From Arthrospira sp. PCC 9108 (GTDB lineage: Bacteria > Cyanobacteriota > Cyanobacteriia > Cyanobacteriales > Microcoleaceae), in the NCBI GenBank assembly GCA_016745315.1, contig CP066886.1, positions 4,340,501 to 4,404,500 of the forward strand: a stretch of 64,000 bases of DNA. Reading direction: 5' to 3'. Within the stretch, counting starts at the first letter, position 1. Each line of letters begins with the position of its first letter. Positions 1-8,992 of this stretch are shown piece after piece. A model generated the notes under the pieces. It searched no databases and had not been told where the DNA came from. It saw only the letters and a list, made by a program, of their open reading frames with translations. The position numbers and the translations under genes are program-made.

Positions 1-1
1 G

Positions 2-1354
2 GTGGGGTTTGCTGTCCTTAGTTTAATTAATACCATATTTGCTTATGGTTTGACTTTGCCAGTCATGCTGGCTATTAATATTAAGTTGACTCTATTATCG
101 ATTTCGGTTTATCCGTTGATGTTAGTATTGGTGCAGATTTTTAGTGGTAAACTTCGAGATCAACAAATGGAGGTGCAGGAAAAACTCTCGGATTTGAGTG
201 ATTTAATTCAGGAGGATATGAGTGGCATATCTTTGATTAAAATTTATGCTCAGGAAGAAGCCGAAAGGCAGGCTTTTCGAGAACATAATCAGGGGTTATT
301 ATCGGCTAATTTAAAGTTAGCTAGAACTCGAAATTTTTTGTTTCCAATATTGGGAGGTTTAGCCAGTTTAAGTCTCTTGATTTTGCTGGCTTTCGGGAAT
401 GAGGCGATCGCTCAAGGTGATTTAAGTATCGGGGATTTTGTTGCCTTAGTATTATATGTCGAAAGGCTGGTATTTCCCACCGCTTTATTAGGCTTTACTA
501 TTACCGCTTATCAGCGGGGAGAAGTCAGTGTTGACCGGGTTGAGTCTATCCTCAGTATTAAACCTAAAATTCAAGATTCACCTCACCCTATACCCCTCAT
601 GACTCCAGTTAAAGGGTGGTTGAGTGCGAGAGATTTAACCTATACTTACCCCGCCGCCAAAACTCCCGCTCTCAATCATGTCAATTTTACCATCCTACCA
701 GGGGAAACTGTCGCGGTAGTCGGTCCTATTGGGTCTGGAAAAACTACCCTAGCTAATGTAATTCCTCGGCTGTTGGATATTGATATAGATAGCTTTTTTA
801 TTGATGGTCAGGATATCACTCAACTGTCTCTGGCGCAACTGAGAAAGGTAATTGCTTATGTTCCCCAGGAGAGTTTTCTATTTAGTACCACTATTGCTAA
901 TAATATTTGCTATGGTAATCCCTCAGCATTGCGATCGCAAATTGAAGCCGTTGCTAAAATTGCTCAAATTCACGATGAAATTGCCAATTTTCCCAAAGGT
1001 TATGATACAATAGTCGGGGAAAGGGGTATCACCTTATCCGGTGGGCAGCGACAACGAACTGCCCTAGCTCGTGCCTTGCTTTGCGATGCTCCTATATTGA
1101 TTTTAGATGATGCCCTCTCTAGTGTAGACAATCAGACAGCCACCGACATTCTCTATAATCTGACTAGCGGGACGGTGCGTCAAACCGTGTTATTTATTTC
1201 TCACCAAATGTCAGCTACAGCCAAAGCCGATCGCATTTTGGTGATGGACAAAGGCACAATAGTACAGACCGGAAACCATGACCAGTTACTACAGGAAGAG
1301 GGACTATATCGGAGACTTTGGCAACAGCATCAACTCGAACAAATGCTGGCTTGA
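2..1354 (+). CDS. ABC exporter half-transporter (membrane domain + ATPase), 5' truncated
   Basis: This is the C-terminal part of an inner-membrane ABCB/MdlB-type half-transporter. The reading frame is already open at the window edge, so the GTG at base 2 is probably an internal codon and the first transmembrane helices are missing. Residues 1-170 hold the rest of the membrane domain. The nucleotide-binding domain follows with Walker A GPIGSGKT (241-248), signature LSGGQ (345-349), Walker B ILILDD (365-370), D-loop SSVD and the switch His in FISHQ. The position after the Walker B Asp is Asp, not the usual catalytic Glu. In heterodimeric exporters such as BmrC/BmrD and TM287/288 this marks the degenerate site, so a partner half-transporter is likely, perhaps just upstream. 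The substrate cannot be inferred. Confidence 0.9.
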   Translation: MGFAVLSLINTIFAYGLTLPVMLAINIKLTLLSISVYPLMLVLVQIFSGKLRDQQMEVQEKLSDLSDLIQEDMSGISLIKIYAQEEAERQAFREHNQGLLSANLKLARTRNFLFPILGGLASLSLLILLAFGNEAIAQGDLSIGDFVALVLYVERLVFPTALLGFTITAYQRGEVSVDRVESILSIKPKIQDSPHPIPLMTPVKGWLSARDLTYTYPAAKTPALNHVNFTILPGETVAVVGPIGSGKTTLANVIPRLLDIDIDSFFIDGQDITQLSLAQLRKVIAYVPQESFLFSTTIANNICYGNPSALRSQIEAVAKIAQIHDEIANFPKGYDTIVGERGITLSGGQRQRTALARALLCDAPILILDDALSSVDNQTATDILYNLTSGTVRQTVLFISHQMSATAKADRILVMDKGTIVQTGNHDQLLQEEGLYRRLWQQHQLEQMLA

Positions 1355-1396
1355 TTACAATAAAAATCATCAACTGTCAATTTATCAAACCATAGT

Positions 1397-1939
1397 ATGA
1401 GTGTATCGGTTGGCAACGAGTCACAACGAAAGGGAAAAACCCTCCAGAATACGGGGTTGTGTGGTTTGACCATGCAAGTAGTTTTTGCCTTTGTCGCCAT
1501 TTTATCATTAGTTTTCACCACCACAGGTAGAAATATTTCTGATGATACTAACCCCGCCCTAGGTGTCAGTGTAACCTTTGCTGTTACCGGACTAATTATC
1601 GGAGCATTTAGCATTGTTGTATCATTTCGCTATGCTAACATAGGCAAACAGTTATTATCCCCCAATACCGTCAAACCCAAAAAATCCGACACAGTGAGAC
1701 TCTTGCGAGTCGGCTTATTATTAGGAATGGTTGGTATCCTGATTGCATTAATGGGGTCAGGTATAACCGCCTCAGTGTTAATTGCCAAAACCATTTCCCA
1801 GCCACCAGGAACAACCCTAACCGAAGCCAGTGAGGCGGTTAGAGCCCTAGATGTATTTGTAATGATTGCCAATTTAAATGTACTAGCAACCCATTATGTT
1901 GGCAGTGTAGCATCAATTTGGCTACTTTATCGGATTTAG
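1397..1939 (+). CDS. DUF3611-like four-helix membrane protein
   Basis: The 180-residue product has about four hydrophobic helices (roughly residues 24-43, 54-76, 103-128 and 150-178) joined by short polar loops. This layout matches the cyanobacterial DUF3611 family, whose plant relatives are the chloroplast envelope proteins TIC21/PIC1. The family assignment is by overall pattern and is moderately confident. The function in cyanobacteria is not settled; ion permeation or protein import have been proposed for the plant proteins. It starts 42 bp after the ABC exporter on the same strand, so co-transcription is possible. Its last four bases overlap the 3' end of the convergent SagB-like gene. 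Confidence 0.6.
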   Translation: MSVSVGNESQRKGKTLQNTGLCGLTMQVVFAFVAILSLVFTTTGRNISDDTNPALGVSVTFAVTGLIIGAFSIVVSFRYANIGKQLLSPNTVKPKKSDTVRLLRVGLLLGMVGILIALMGSGITASVLIAKTISQPPGTTLTEASEAVRALDVFVMIANLNVLATHYVGSVASIWLLYRI

Positions 1940-3477
1940 TTGCCGCGCAATCTTCCTAGGGTAGTAATATAAATAACCGCTTCATCCGTGGGGATACCCA
2001 ACACCTCATTAACTAGGTTATCAAAAAATCCGCCGATACCACTAGCACCTAAACGTAGGTGGGTGGCGGCGAGGTTCAATCTTTGGCCGAGATGACCAGC
2101 ATCACTATGTAAATAACGATAAGCCCGATCGCCATATTTGGCGATCGCCTTGTTTAAGTCAGCCGTATGAAAAAGCAGCGCCGCCGCATCTCGTCCCAAA
2201 TCTTGTCCCAAACATAGATAATGCAACTCTCGGCGAAAATTTTTAAAGCGGATTTGCCTAAGTTCCTGTGCTTTCGGGGCATAATAATAACACCCCTCCT
2301 CTAGTCCATTCACCCCAGAGACAGCGATAAAAGATTCAATCAGACTCAAATCAAAAAAGTCCGGTGCAGCATCTAAACCCTGATAGCTGTAGTGCTGGTG
2401 TTGATAGGTAAAATCCAGTAGAGCCAGTAATTCTTCCAGGTTGAGATTCCCTCCACTATAGCGACGGGTTGAGCGTCGGCGCAAAATTGCCGTATTTAAC
2501 CCCTTGAGGTCTTTTCCCCAATCAATAGAAGGGGTGACAGCCGAGACTTTAGTACAGAAGGGGAAATTATATTTATCTTCCGGTTCTTCTTCTTCTGGTG
2601 CTAATTTTTTCCAACCTTGGGAACCGGAGGTATCCGATTTAATTTGGCTGGCGCGGTGGAGATAATGGAGTAGTTCCCCGTCGGGAATTTCCGGGTAGTC
2701 AGTTTGGGTAGCCGAGGGTAAAGCCGTTCGGAATTCGGGAAGGTTCTGGTCAATTTCCAGTAAGTCAGCCAAAGCCAGCACAGCGATCGCCGCTTCTGTT
2801 TCCGAATCTAGGTATAGTAAGTCATTAAGGATTTCATCAGCAAATCCGCCAATCATGTGGGGACGATAGGAATTTAGGGCTCCTGCTAGTTCCAAATTAC
2901 CCAATAGGTGGCCCGTATCGAGAAATATACGCCGATAGGCGCGGTCTTGGTATCGCCAAGCTGAACGGTAAAATACAGCAGTAACCACCATCGCCAGTTT
3001 GGTATTTTCTAGGGATGGATGCCAAAAACAGGCTTGTTTCAACTCTGGCCAAATTTGGCTATCCCAAAATTGCACTAGGGAGTGATTTAAGGCTTGATAG
3101 TTATAAAGTCCCGGTGGTAATTCTGGGGTTCCCCTAGAAACTAGATAGACTTCTGCTGGATACAGTCCCCCGGCTGAGGGTGACGATCGCAAATAGTGAA
3201 ATCCGCTATTTGTGGCTAGTTTAGCAGTTAAGCCATAGGTATGCAGTAGTAGACTAGATAATCGCTGCCATGGGTCTGTATTGGCTGTGGGGATTGGAGA
3301 ATCGGATATTTCTTTGAGATAGGGTTTCAGGTCAAATACCGTGCCAATCTTGTATTCTTTGAAGGGTTCTGGTTGTTGACTCCAGTCTAACTGCTGACCC
3401 TTAGAGGCTAAGGTGTCGGGATCGTATTTGGTTCGCTCATGGTAGTATTGGGCGATGGATTTCAGTGGTTCTGACAT
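1936..3477 (-). CDS. SagB/ThcOx-family dehydrogenase, two nitroreductase domains
   Basis: This is a 513-residue FMN-dependent oxidoreductase of the SagB/ThcOx nitroreductase superfamily, built from two tandem nitroreductase folds. The N-terminal half (about 50-240) carries a SSPSAGGLYPAEVYLV segment typical of SagB proteins. The C-terminal half (about 320-510) begins with RRRSTRRY, the arginine/serine-rich FMN phosphate-binding motif, and ends in a GIGGFFDN segment. SagB enzymes oxidise azoline rings in ribosomal peptides, but no cyclodehydratase, precursor peptide or protease lies next to this gene. Stand-alone two-domain members with unknown substrates are common in cyanobacteria. The start ATG lies in a 375-bp gap shared with the divergent exonuclease gene. 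It is cytoplasmic, with no signal peptide. Confidence 0.82.
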   Translation of the reverse strand: MSEPLKSIAQYYHERTKYDPDTLASKGQQLDWSQQPEPFKEYKIGTVFDLKPYLKEISDSPIPTANTDPWQRLSSLLLHTYGLTAKLATNSGFHYLRSSPSAGGLYPAEVYLVSRGTPELPPGLYNYQALNHSLVQFWDSQIWPELKQACFWHPSLENTKLAMVVTAVFYRSAWRYQDRAYRRIFLDTGHLLGNLELAGALNSYRPHMIGGFADEILNDLLYLDSETEAAIAVLALADLLEIDQNLPEFRTALPSATQTDYPEIPDGELLHYLHRASQIKSDTSGSQGWKKLAPEEEEPEDKYNFPFCTKVSAVTPSIDWGKDLKGLNTAILRRRSTRRYSGGNLNLEELLALLDFTYQHQHYSYQGLDAAPDFFDLSLIESFIAVSGVNGLEEGCYYYAPKAQELRQIRFKNFRRELHYLCLGQDLGRDAAALLFHTADLNKAIAKYGDRAYRYLHSDAGHLGQRLNLAATHLRLGASGIGGFFDNLVNEVLGIPTDEAVIYITTLGRLRGN

Positions 3478-3531
3478 TATGACACAGGTTAAATGTGAGG
3501 ACGGACAGAATCGTTAACCGGAAAGCCAGAG

Positions 3532-3690
3532 ATGCGATCGCGCTATGTGGTTACAGTCCTAACGCCACTCCCCAAGTTTACACTTTTTCAGTGCGATCAG
3601 CTGGCAGCAACTCACCAAATCTTAACACAGTTACCACCTGATGCGGCTGTCTGGATTCACGCTACACAGGTTTTTCCTGGTAAATCTTGA
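3532..3690 (+). CDS. possible small protein, 52 aa, unrecognised
   Basis: An ATG-initiated frame of 52 codons lies in the gap between the SagB-like gene and the exonuclease-ATPase. The product is mildly hydrophobic at its N-terminus (RYVVTVLTPLPKFTLFQ) and has a varied, protein-like composition with a single Cys and a Trp. No family is recognised and there is no convincing Shine-Dalgarno. The start region contains a HIP1-like GCGATCGCGC. It may be a chance frame or a remnant. The rest of the gap (3478-3852) shows no other feature. Confidence 0.25.
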   Translation: MRSRYVVTVLTPLPKFTLFQCDQLAATHQILTQLPPDAAVWIHATQVFPGKS

Positions 3691-3852
3691 TTGGGAATTT
3701 CCACAAAATGCTTTCGCCATTTGCGAGAGTTCACCCGATTATCGGTTACTGACCCATAGCGCCAGAATTTACTGGTGAGCAAGATTTGTGGGAAAATCAG
3801 GTTATTAACTCACCCATCAGTATACATACTTAACTTATTGGTCTCCCCAACC

Positions 3853-6294
3853 ATGAAACCCCAGACTAACTTTATTGTCATTGATACAGAAGGACAACCG
3901 ATTCTGAAAGCCATGGCGATCGTTGATCATCAAGGAAACTTAATTTATGAAGCCTTTGACCAAAAATATTGTCAAAATCCCCAACTTATCGACCAAAGTA
4001 AACCCCTGAAAACCATAGTTAATGAATTTTTAGCTATAGCCGGTTCTCAAACCATTATCTGTCACTATGCACGCCATGATATCGAAGTGCTTAGGAATAC
4101 ATTTCGCGCCGTCGGTGTCCAACCACCTCGCCTCAGTTTTCAATGCAGTTTTGAATTGGCTCAACGCTATCTTCCACAATTAGGAAGTAATAGCTTAGAC
4201 ACTATTAGCCAACAACTCAATTTAAGCCCAGATGACCATACCAATAACCGCGATTCCCTCCATCGCGCCAAACATGATGCCTTATTTACTTATCAACTTT
4301 ATCGACGTATGATTAACGAATTATTAAAAACTCGACTACAACATCAACCCAACCCCTTTGGCACTAGCCGGGTTGATACCCCTTTCCAAAGCCATATTGA
4401 TTTTAGAGCGATTTTTGACAATGAATTTGAGCGCCTTAAATACATTCTATCTGATATTAAAAATGATGTCAACCATCAAAGTAAAGGAGCCGTAGTTATT
4501 GGAGAACCTGGTTCTGGCAAAACTCACCTAATGATGAGATTAGCCCAAGATTTATTAACTAAGAATAGACTCTTATTTATTCGGCAACCTAATAATGCTG
4601 ACACAGTTCTATTTCATACCTATAGCCGCATTCTGGAGTCTTTAATTCAAACAGTTCCTCACAGTTCACATACACAGCTTGAATATTTGCTGGCTAATAG
4701 TTTTGCCCAAATTATTAAAAATACTGACGCTTATGCTACCCCTGCCACCCAAAAAGATGAACGGTTAATTGAGTTGATAAAAACCGATAACCTCAAGCTG
4801 TTTACCGACCTGGGAAAAGACGACACTCGCCAAAAAAGAGAATCTTGGCAACATATAGAAAAACGTGCTTATGATTGGTGGATTAATCAGTTTTCTTCCG
4901 CTGGATATGCGCCGAAAATTCTCAAAGGGATAATTCGGTTTTGTGGCTATACCGATTTTAAACGCCGCCAAACTATTACTCAGTGGTTAGCTATGAATGA
5001 TGTCGCACCAGAGGAGTTAGAGAAGGTCGGTTTGGAAAGCTGGGGAGAAGATACCAGTCGGGAGGAAATTTCTCTGGCGGCGTTGGCGGTTTTTAGCAAG
5101 CTGTCTCTCTTGGATGAACCCCTAATTATTATTTTTGACCAGTTAGAAGGTCTGGGTCAAAAACACAATGAACGACTGTTACAAAGTTTTGGAGAAGCTG
5201 TTAAAGAAATCTTTACCCATGTTCCCAATAGTTTAATTATCTTAAATCTGTTTCCCGACCGCTGGTCACAATTTCAGCAGGTTTTTGATGGTTCAATTAT
5301 TGACCGAATTTCTCAATGTCAAATTATCCTCAATAAGCCATCTAATGAACAACTAAAGCAATTACTCAATTTGAAAGGACAGGTGGCTGATGTCACTATT
5401 GATGAATTATTTGAACCCCAGGAAATTGCTGATATTTTAACTGCGCCTTCTATTCGTTCAGTTGTCAATGCTGCGGCTGACTACTACCGCTATAAAATTG
5501 ATGGTATTTGTTTACCTCAGCGACCTGATAAATCGGGTAATTCTGGGGTGATAGGAATGATGGAAAAGCAAATTCATCAATTGACAGAAGAGGTGGCGGA
5601 ACTGAAAATAATTGTCAGTAAATTAGTTGATACTTTTAATTTAGCCGACGGGGAAAATATTGTCAGGGTTTTTCCTAATGGTATGGCGGCTAGGTCGCCG
5701 ATTAACTCTTCTCGGCGTAGTCAATTAGAAGATTATCTACGACAGCAAAGGGGTATCCTAGAAGAGAATTATGGTCAACCAGCAATTATTTCCGAAAGTG
5801 ATGATTTCGGGAAGTTAAAGATGATTATTGAATCATTAAAGCTGGTTTTGTCTCCCCTGAATGTGGATATTTTGCGACTGGGGAAACGGGTACTTCCTGA
5901 ACATTTGGTGATTAAGACAGCAACCCATCAATTTGCGATCGCTTTTCTGCACCAAAGCGGGACTCGCTTTTATCACAGGATGAGAAACTTAAACGAATTG
6001 GTCAGCCATCGTCCTGATATTCATTTTAATCTGTGTCGAGATGCGCGGGAAGATTTGATATCAGGAAAGTCTAGTAAGATAGAGTTGGAAAAGTTCTGTC
6101 AGGGGAACAATAGCCACTATCTTCTGTTTGACCGAGACCAACGCATCACCTTTGAGTTAATTTATCAGGCGATCGTTGATATCCAAAATCGCGATTTAGA
6201 GATAGATTTACCAGAAGCCTTGGATATTCTACTGTTAGACTACCAGGACTATTGGCTATTCCAAAACCTCACCCAACTCACCCTAGATAGTTAG
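3853..6294 (+). CDS. DEDDh 3'-5' exonuclease fused to a P-loop ATPase
   Basis: The protein has 813 residues from ATG 3853. A GTG 78 bp upstream would only add a tail before the exonuclease fold, so ATG is preferred. The N-terminus is a DnaQ-like DEDDh exonuclease: D11 and E13 in VIDTEG, D76 in ARHDIEVL, then H137 and D142 in HRAKHD, the complete set. A second module has Walker A GEPGSGKT (217-224) and a Walker B-like IIIFDQLEG near 429, as in AAA/STAND-type NTPases. A heptad-rich stretch (about 570-600) and an uncharacterised C-terminal domain follow. It stands alone between minus-strand genes. A role in nucleic-acid processing or phage defence is inference only. Confidence 0.85.
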   Translation: MKPQTNFIVIDTEGQPILKAMAIVDHQGNLIYEAFDQKYCQNPQLIDQSKPLKTIVNEFLAIAGSQTIICHYARHDIEVLRNTFRAVGVQPPRLSFQCSFELAQRYLPQLGSNSLDTISQQLNLSPDDHTNNRDSLHRAKHDALFTYQLYRRMINELLKTRLQHQPNPFGTSRVDTPFQSHIDFRAIFDNEFERLKYILSDIKNDVNHQSKGAVVIGEPGSGKTHLMMRLAQDLLTKNRLLFIRQPNNADTVLFHTYSRILESLIQTVPHSSHTQLEYLLANSFAQIIKNTDAYATPATQKDERLIELIKTDNLKLFTDLGKDDTRQKRESWQHIEKRAYDWWINQFSSAGYAPKILKGIIRFCGYTDFKRRQTITQWLAMNDVAPEELEKVGLESWGEDTSREEISLAALAVFSKLSLLDEPLIIIFDQLEGLGQKHNERLLQSFGEAVKEIFTHVPNSLIILNLFPDRWSQFQQVFDGSIIDRISQCQIILNKPSNEQLKQLLNLKGQVADVTIDELFEPQEIADILTAPSIRSVVNAAADYYRYKIDGICLPQRPDKSGNSGVIGMMEKQIHQLTEEVAELKIIVSKLVDTFNLADGENIVRVFPNGMAARSPINSSRRSQLEDYLRQQRGILEENYGQPAIISESDDFGKLKMIIESLKLVLSPLNVDILRLGKRVLPEHLVIKTATHQFAIAFLHQSGTRFYHRMRNLNELVSHRPDIHFNLCRDAREDLISGKSSKIELEKFCQGNNSHYLLFDRDQRITFELIYQAIVDIQNRDLEIDLPEALDILLLDYQDYWLFQNLTQLTLDS

Positions 6295-6317
6295 CAGCCA
6301 AATAGTTGACATTATGA

Positions 6318-6353
6318 ATAGGTTGGATGATGCTTTCGTATCACCCAACCTAT
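6318..6353. terminator. inverted repeat between convergent genes
   Basis: ATAGGTTGG (6318-6326) is the exact reverse complement of CCAACCTAT (6345-6353), giving a 9-bp stem and an 18-nt loop. It lies in the 66-bp space between the exonuclease-ATPase stop and the speD stop, so it probably ends transcription from one or both sides. There is no strong T-tract. Confidence 0.5.
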
Positions 6354-6360
6354 CGGGAAT

Positions 6361-6798
6361 TTACGACACTGTAGACATCAACTTGGAAGAAGATGCAATT
6401 TCGGGTACTTTATTCCAAGTATGATCAGAGATTGTATCAGGGACTGGAACCGGATAACCCATACCTCGCCAAAATTCTTGAACCCTTGTTTGTTTAGCTT
6501 CCAGACGAGTTTTTAGCATTTCTGCTGCTTTGTCAGGTTCGCCACAACCACAGAAAAATAAATCAGCCGCAAAATAGCCATATTCGGGCCAAGTGTGAAT
6601 GGCAATGTGCGACTCGGCTAGGGTAGCTGTGGCAGTTACACCGTGAGGACTAAACTGGTGAACACAGATATCTATAAGGGTGGCACTTCCAGCAGCGATC
6701 GCATCAAGAATGGCTTGACGGATACGGTCTGGGTCGTTTAAGATATCAGCGGGGCATTGCCACGCATCGACAACAATATGGGTTCCGAGTTGTTTCAT
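6361..6798 (-). CDS. speD: S-adenosylmethionine decarboxylase proenzyme
   Basis: This enzyme decarboxylates S-adenosylmethionine to supply aminopropyl groups for spermidine. It is a short bacterial class 1B-type proenzyme of 145 residues from the ATG at 6798; another ATG five codons upstream is possible. The self-processing site is visible as LAES-HIAIHTWPE, with cleavage expected before the Ser (residue 63), which becomes the pyruvoyl group. The following His and the Cys-containing FFCGCG segment match the family. The C-terminal 20-25 residues are an extension. A polyamine uptake operon (potADBC) lies 4 kb away, so synthesis and import genes are in the same region. The gene is transcribed towards the exonuclease-ATPase. 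Confidence 0.95.
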   Translation of the reverse strand: MKQLGTHIVVDAWQCPADILNDPDRIRQAILDAIAAGSATLIDICVHQFSPHGVTATATLAESHIAIHTWPEYGYFAADLFFCGCGEPDKAAEMLKTRLEAKQTRVQEFWRGMGYPVPVPDTISDHTWNKVPEIASSSKLMSTVS

Positions 6799-7062
6799 TT
6801 TTGGTGATTTCACCCCCCTTTTCGTGGGTTGTAAATGTTTATGCTGGGCTAAAATCAGCAGTCGCTACTTCAGTTTAAGTCCGGGGAAAATAACCGAGTT
6901 TTATAACTCTCCTCATGGGACTAATAGGGCCATCTTCCGGCGACGCTAGATTTTCCTACTCCAGCCTTTCCCATTGTAGCACTCTGTTATAATAATTGGT
7001 CACACTGAACATATAATTTTTCCGTTCAGTGGTATTGATGTACTTCTGGACTTGAGCCAATT

Positions 7063-7908
7063 TTGTCCCAAACTTCCCAGCCAACAGTCACCAGTCCACC
7101 TCAAACCGCCCCAAAACCGTTTCTCAAGTGGGCCGGAGGTAAGAGTCGTTTAATTCCTCAGTATACTACTTACTTTCCCGCCAACTACCAAACCTATTAT
7201 GAGCCTTTTTTGGGGGGCGGTGCTGTATTTTTTTATCTACAACCAAACCCAGCATTTTTAAGTGATATTAATAGCGAACTAATTAATGCTTATCAATGTG
7301 TCCGTAATCATACAGAGGCGCTGATTAGCCGATTGGAAAAGCATCAGCAGCAACATAATCAAGGTTATTATTACCAGATGCGATCGCAAAAATTTAGCAA
7401 TTCGCTTGACCAAGCCGCCCGCCTAATTTATCTCAACAAAACTTGTTTTAATGGCTTATATAGAGAAAATCGCCAAGGTCAATTTAACGTACCTATGGGG
7501 AAATATAAAAACCCCAAAATTTGCCCGCGAGAATTATTGATAACCGCATCAAAAACTCTCCAGTCAGCAACTCTTAAAGTTCAATCATTTGAAGCAATTG
7601 TAAATGAGGCTAATTCTGCGGCTGATTTTGTCTATTTTGACCCTCCCTATCACCCCCTGAGTCCCACCAGTAACTTTACCAGCTACAGCCGTCATAAATT
7701 TGGGGTTGATAAACAGGAAAAATTAGCCGAAATCTTTGGGATTTTACACAAGAGAGGAGTCAAGGTGATGCTATCTAATTCTGATACTGAGTTAATCAGA
7801 GACTTATATAAAGACTTCAATATTCACCCTATCCAAGCGGGTAGGGCGATTAATTCAAATCCTCAAAATCGAGGAAAAATTACGGAACTTTTGATAACTT
7901 CTTATTAA
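7063..7908 (+). CDS. dam: Dam-like DNA adenine N6-methyltransferase (orphan)
   Basis: This is a D12-class (alpha group) adenine methyltransferase related to Dam and M.DpnII, which methylate GATC. Motifs are FLKWAGGKSRL (residues 20-30), the SAM-binding EPFLGGGAVF (47-56), the family segment CFNGLYRENRQGQFNVP (128-144) and catalytic DPPY (193-196). No ATG occurs before residue 106, and an in-frame stop lies at 7036-7038, so TTG 7063 is the best start. The length (281 aa) is normal. No restriction endonuclease is adjacent, so it is probably a solitary methylase. GATC is the core of the HIP1 octamer that is abundant in this genome, so it would methylate every HIP1 site. The GATC specificity is inferred from the family. 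Confidence 0.9.
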   Translation: MSQTSQPTVTSPPQTAPKPFLKWAGGKSRLIPQYTTYFPANYQTYYEPFLGGGAVFFYLQPNPAFLSDINSELINAYQCVRNHTEALISRLEKHQQQHNQGYYYQMRSQKFSNSLDQAARLIYLNKTCFNGLYRENRQGQFNVPMGKYKNPKICPRELLITASKTLQSATLKVQSFEAIVNEANSAADFVYFDPPYHPLSPTSNFTSYSRHKFGVDKQEKLAEIFGILHKRGVKVMLSNSDTELIRDLYKDFNIHPIQAGRAINSNPQNRGKITELLITSY

Positions 7909-7926
7909 CAACAGATGATGGCTAGT

Positions 7927-8067
7927 TTAATAACAAACTAACACAGAAACAATCAGAAAGATAGCCACAGCGCTATGTAGGAGATAGTCGCGCTGGGGTT
8001 TGAGTGTAGCAGCAGGTTGAGTAAAATAAATCTTGGGTTGTTGCTTATCCTTGTTGATGGTATACAT
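7927..8067 (-). CDS. ssl1498-family light-harvesting-like small membrane protein
   Basis: A 46-codon frame starts at ATG 8067. The product begins MYTINKDKQQPKIYFTQP, continues with a QRDYLLHSA segment and ends in one hydrophobic helix. This resembles, from memory, the small cyanobacterial ssl1498 family, which shares an MYT start, a PKxY motif, a (R/N)YL segment and one C-terminal transmembrane helix. Family members are usually slightly longer (about 50-57 aa) and are probably thylakoid proteins of unknown role, distantly like HLIPs. It ends 18 bp from the dam stop, convergently. Its upstream region faces the group II intron. Confidence 0.6.
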   Translation of the reverse strand: MYTINKDKQQPKIYFTQPAATLKPQRDYLLHSAVAIFLIVSVLVCY

Positions 8068-8992
8068 ACTACTTGACCTGTGTGTGTGAGTTGCTTGTCA
8101 GTAAATCTAAACAAAATCTAAAGTTTTGTCAAACAATATTGACAAAAGATTACTTATATGTTGTATAAGCAAAGCGATCGCCTCGGAAAAATCCCACTCT
8201 CGGCGGCTTTCGGGTGGGAGGGGTTGAGATAGCAGCAATGCCCAGGCTGGAAAATTCTGATAAAGTAGGAAGGGGAGTGCGAGACGTTCAGGCACGAAAT
8301 AGGGGTGAAATACCTGAAATAACCGCCTGGTGGGGACTCCATCCCCTCGGTTGGATATAAGAAGCTCGTTTCTGACAATCCCCACAACTGTTTATATGTC
8401 CCAACGATTAGTATCATACGATACCTAATCAAGGCAGGGAACCCAAGGTCAACATTCTCTGTAACAAGTCGTAATAATTCCTAACACAATGGAAGCTACG
8501 AAACAGAGATGAGGGTAACGGCGATAGCCACCCCCAGTTTCAGGAATCACACCCCGTCAGATTGAAGCGGGGAACGGAAGGCGTGAGGGAAAACCTATTC
8601 CCAAATCTGACCACTGCCAACCATCTAAGATTAGGCGTGAGCCGAATGTCTGACTTGAACCATCGTAATTACTTAGCAGCGAAATGGGTTGAAACGCTGC
8701 GCTCAAAAGAGTAAGGGGAAAAAGTAGGGGGCTTCCCTTACCACCTACACAGACCTTTAAAAAGTACCCCGGTGGAAAGGACAAATCTAAAGATGGAATG
8801 CCCATATAAACGGAACGTTTTAACCCCTCATAGGCTCTGATTATCTGGTCGAGATAATCAGTAGTGAAAAGTGTAAGCGGATGCCTTCGAGGGGGTGAGA
8901 TGTGACCAGAAGCCAACGCCCAACTGTAATGGAAGGGATATGCTAACGGGTCACGGTTTGAATGTAAGAAATAGAGCCCAGTAGGAGTACAA

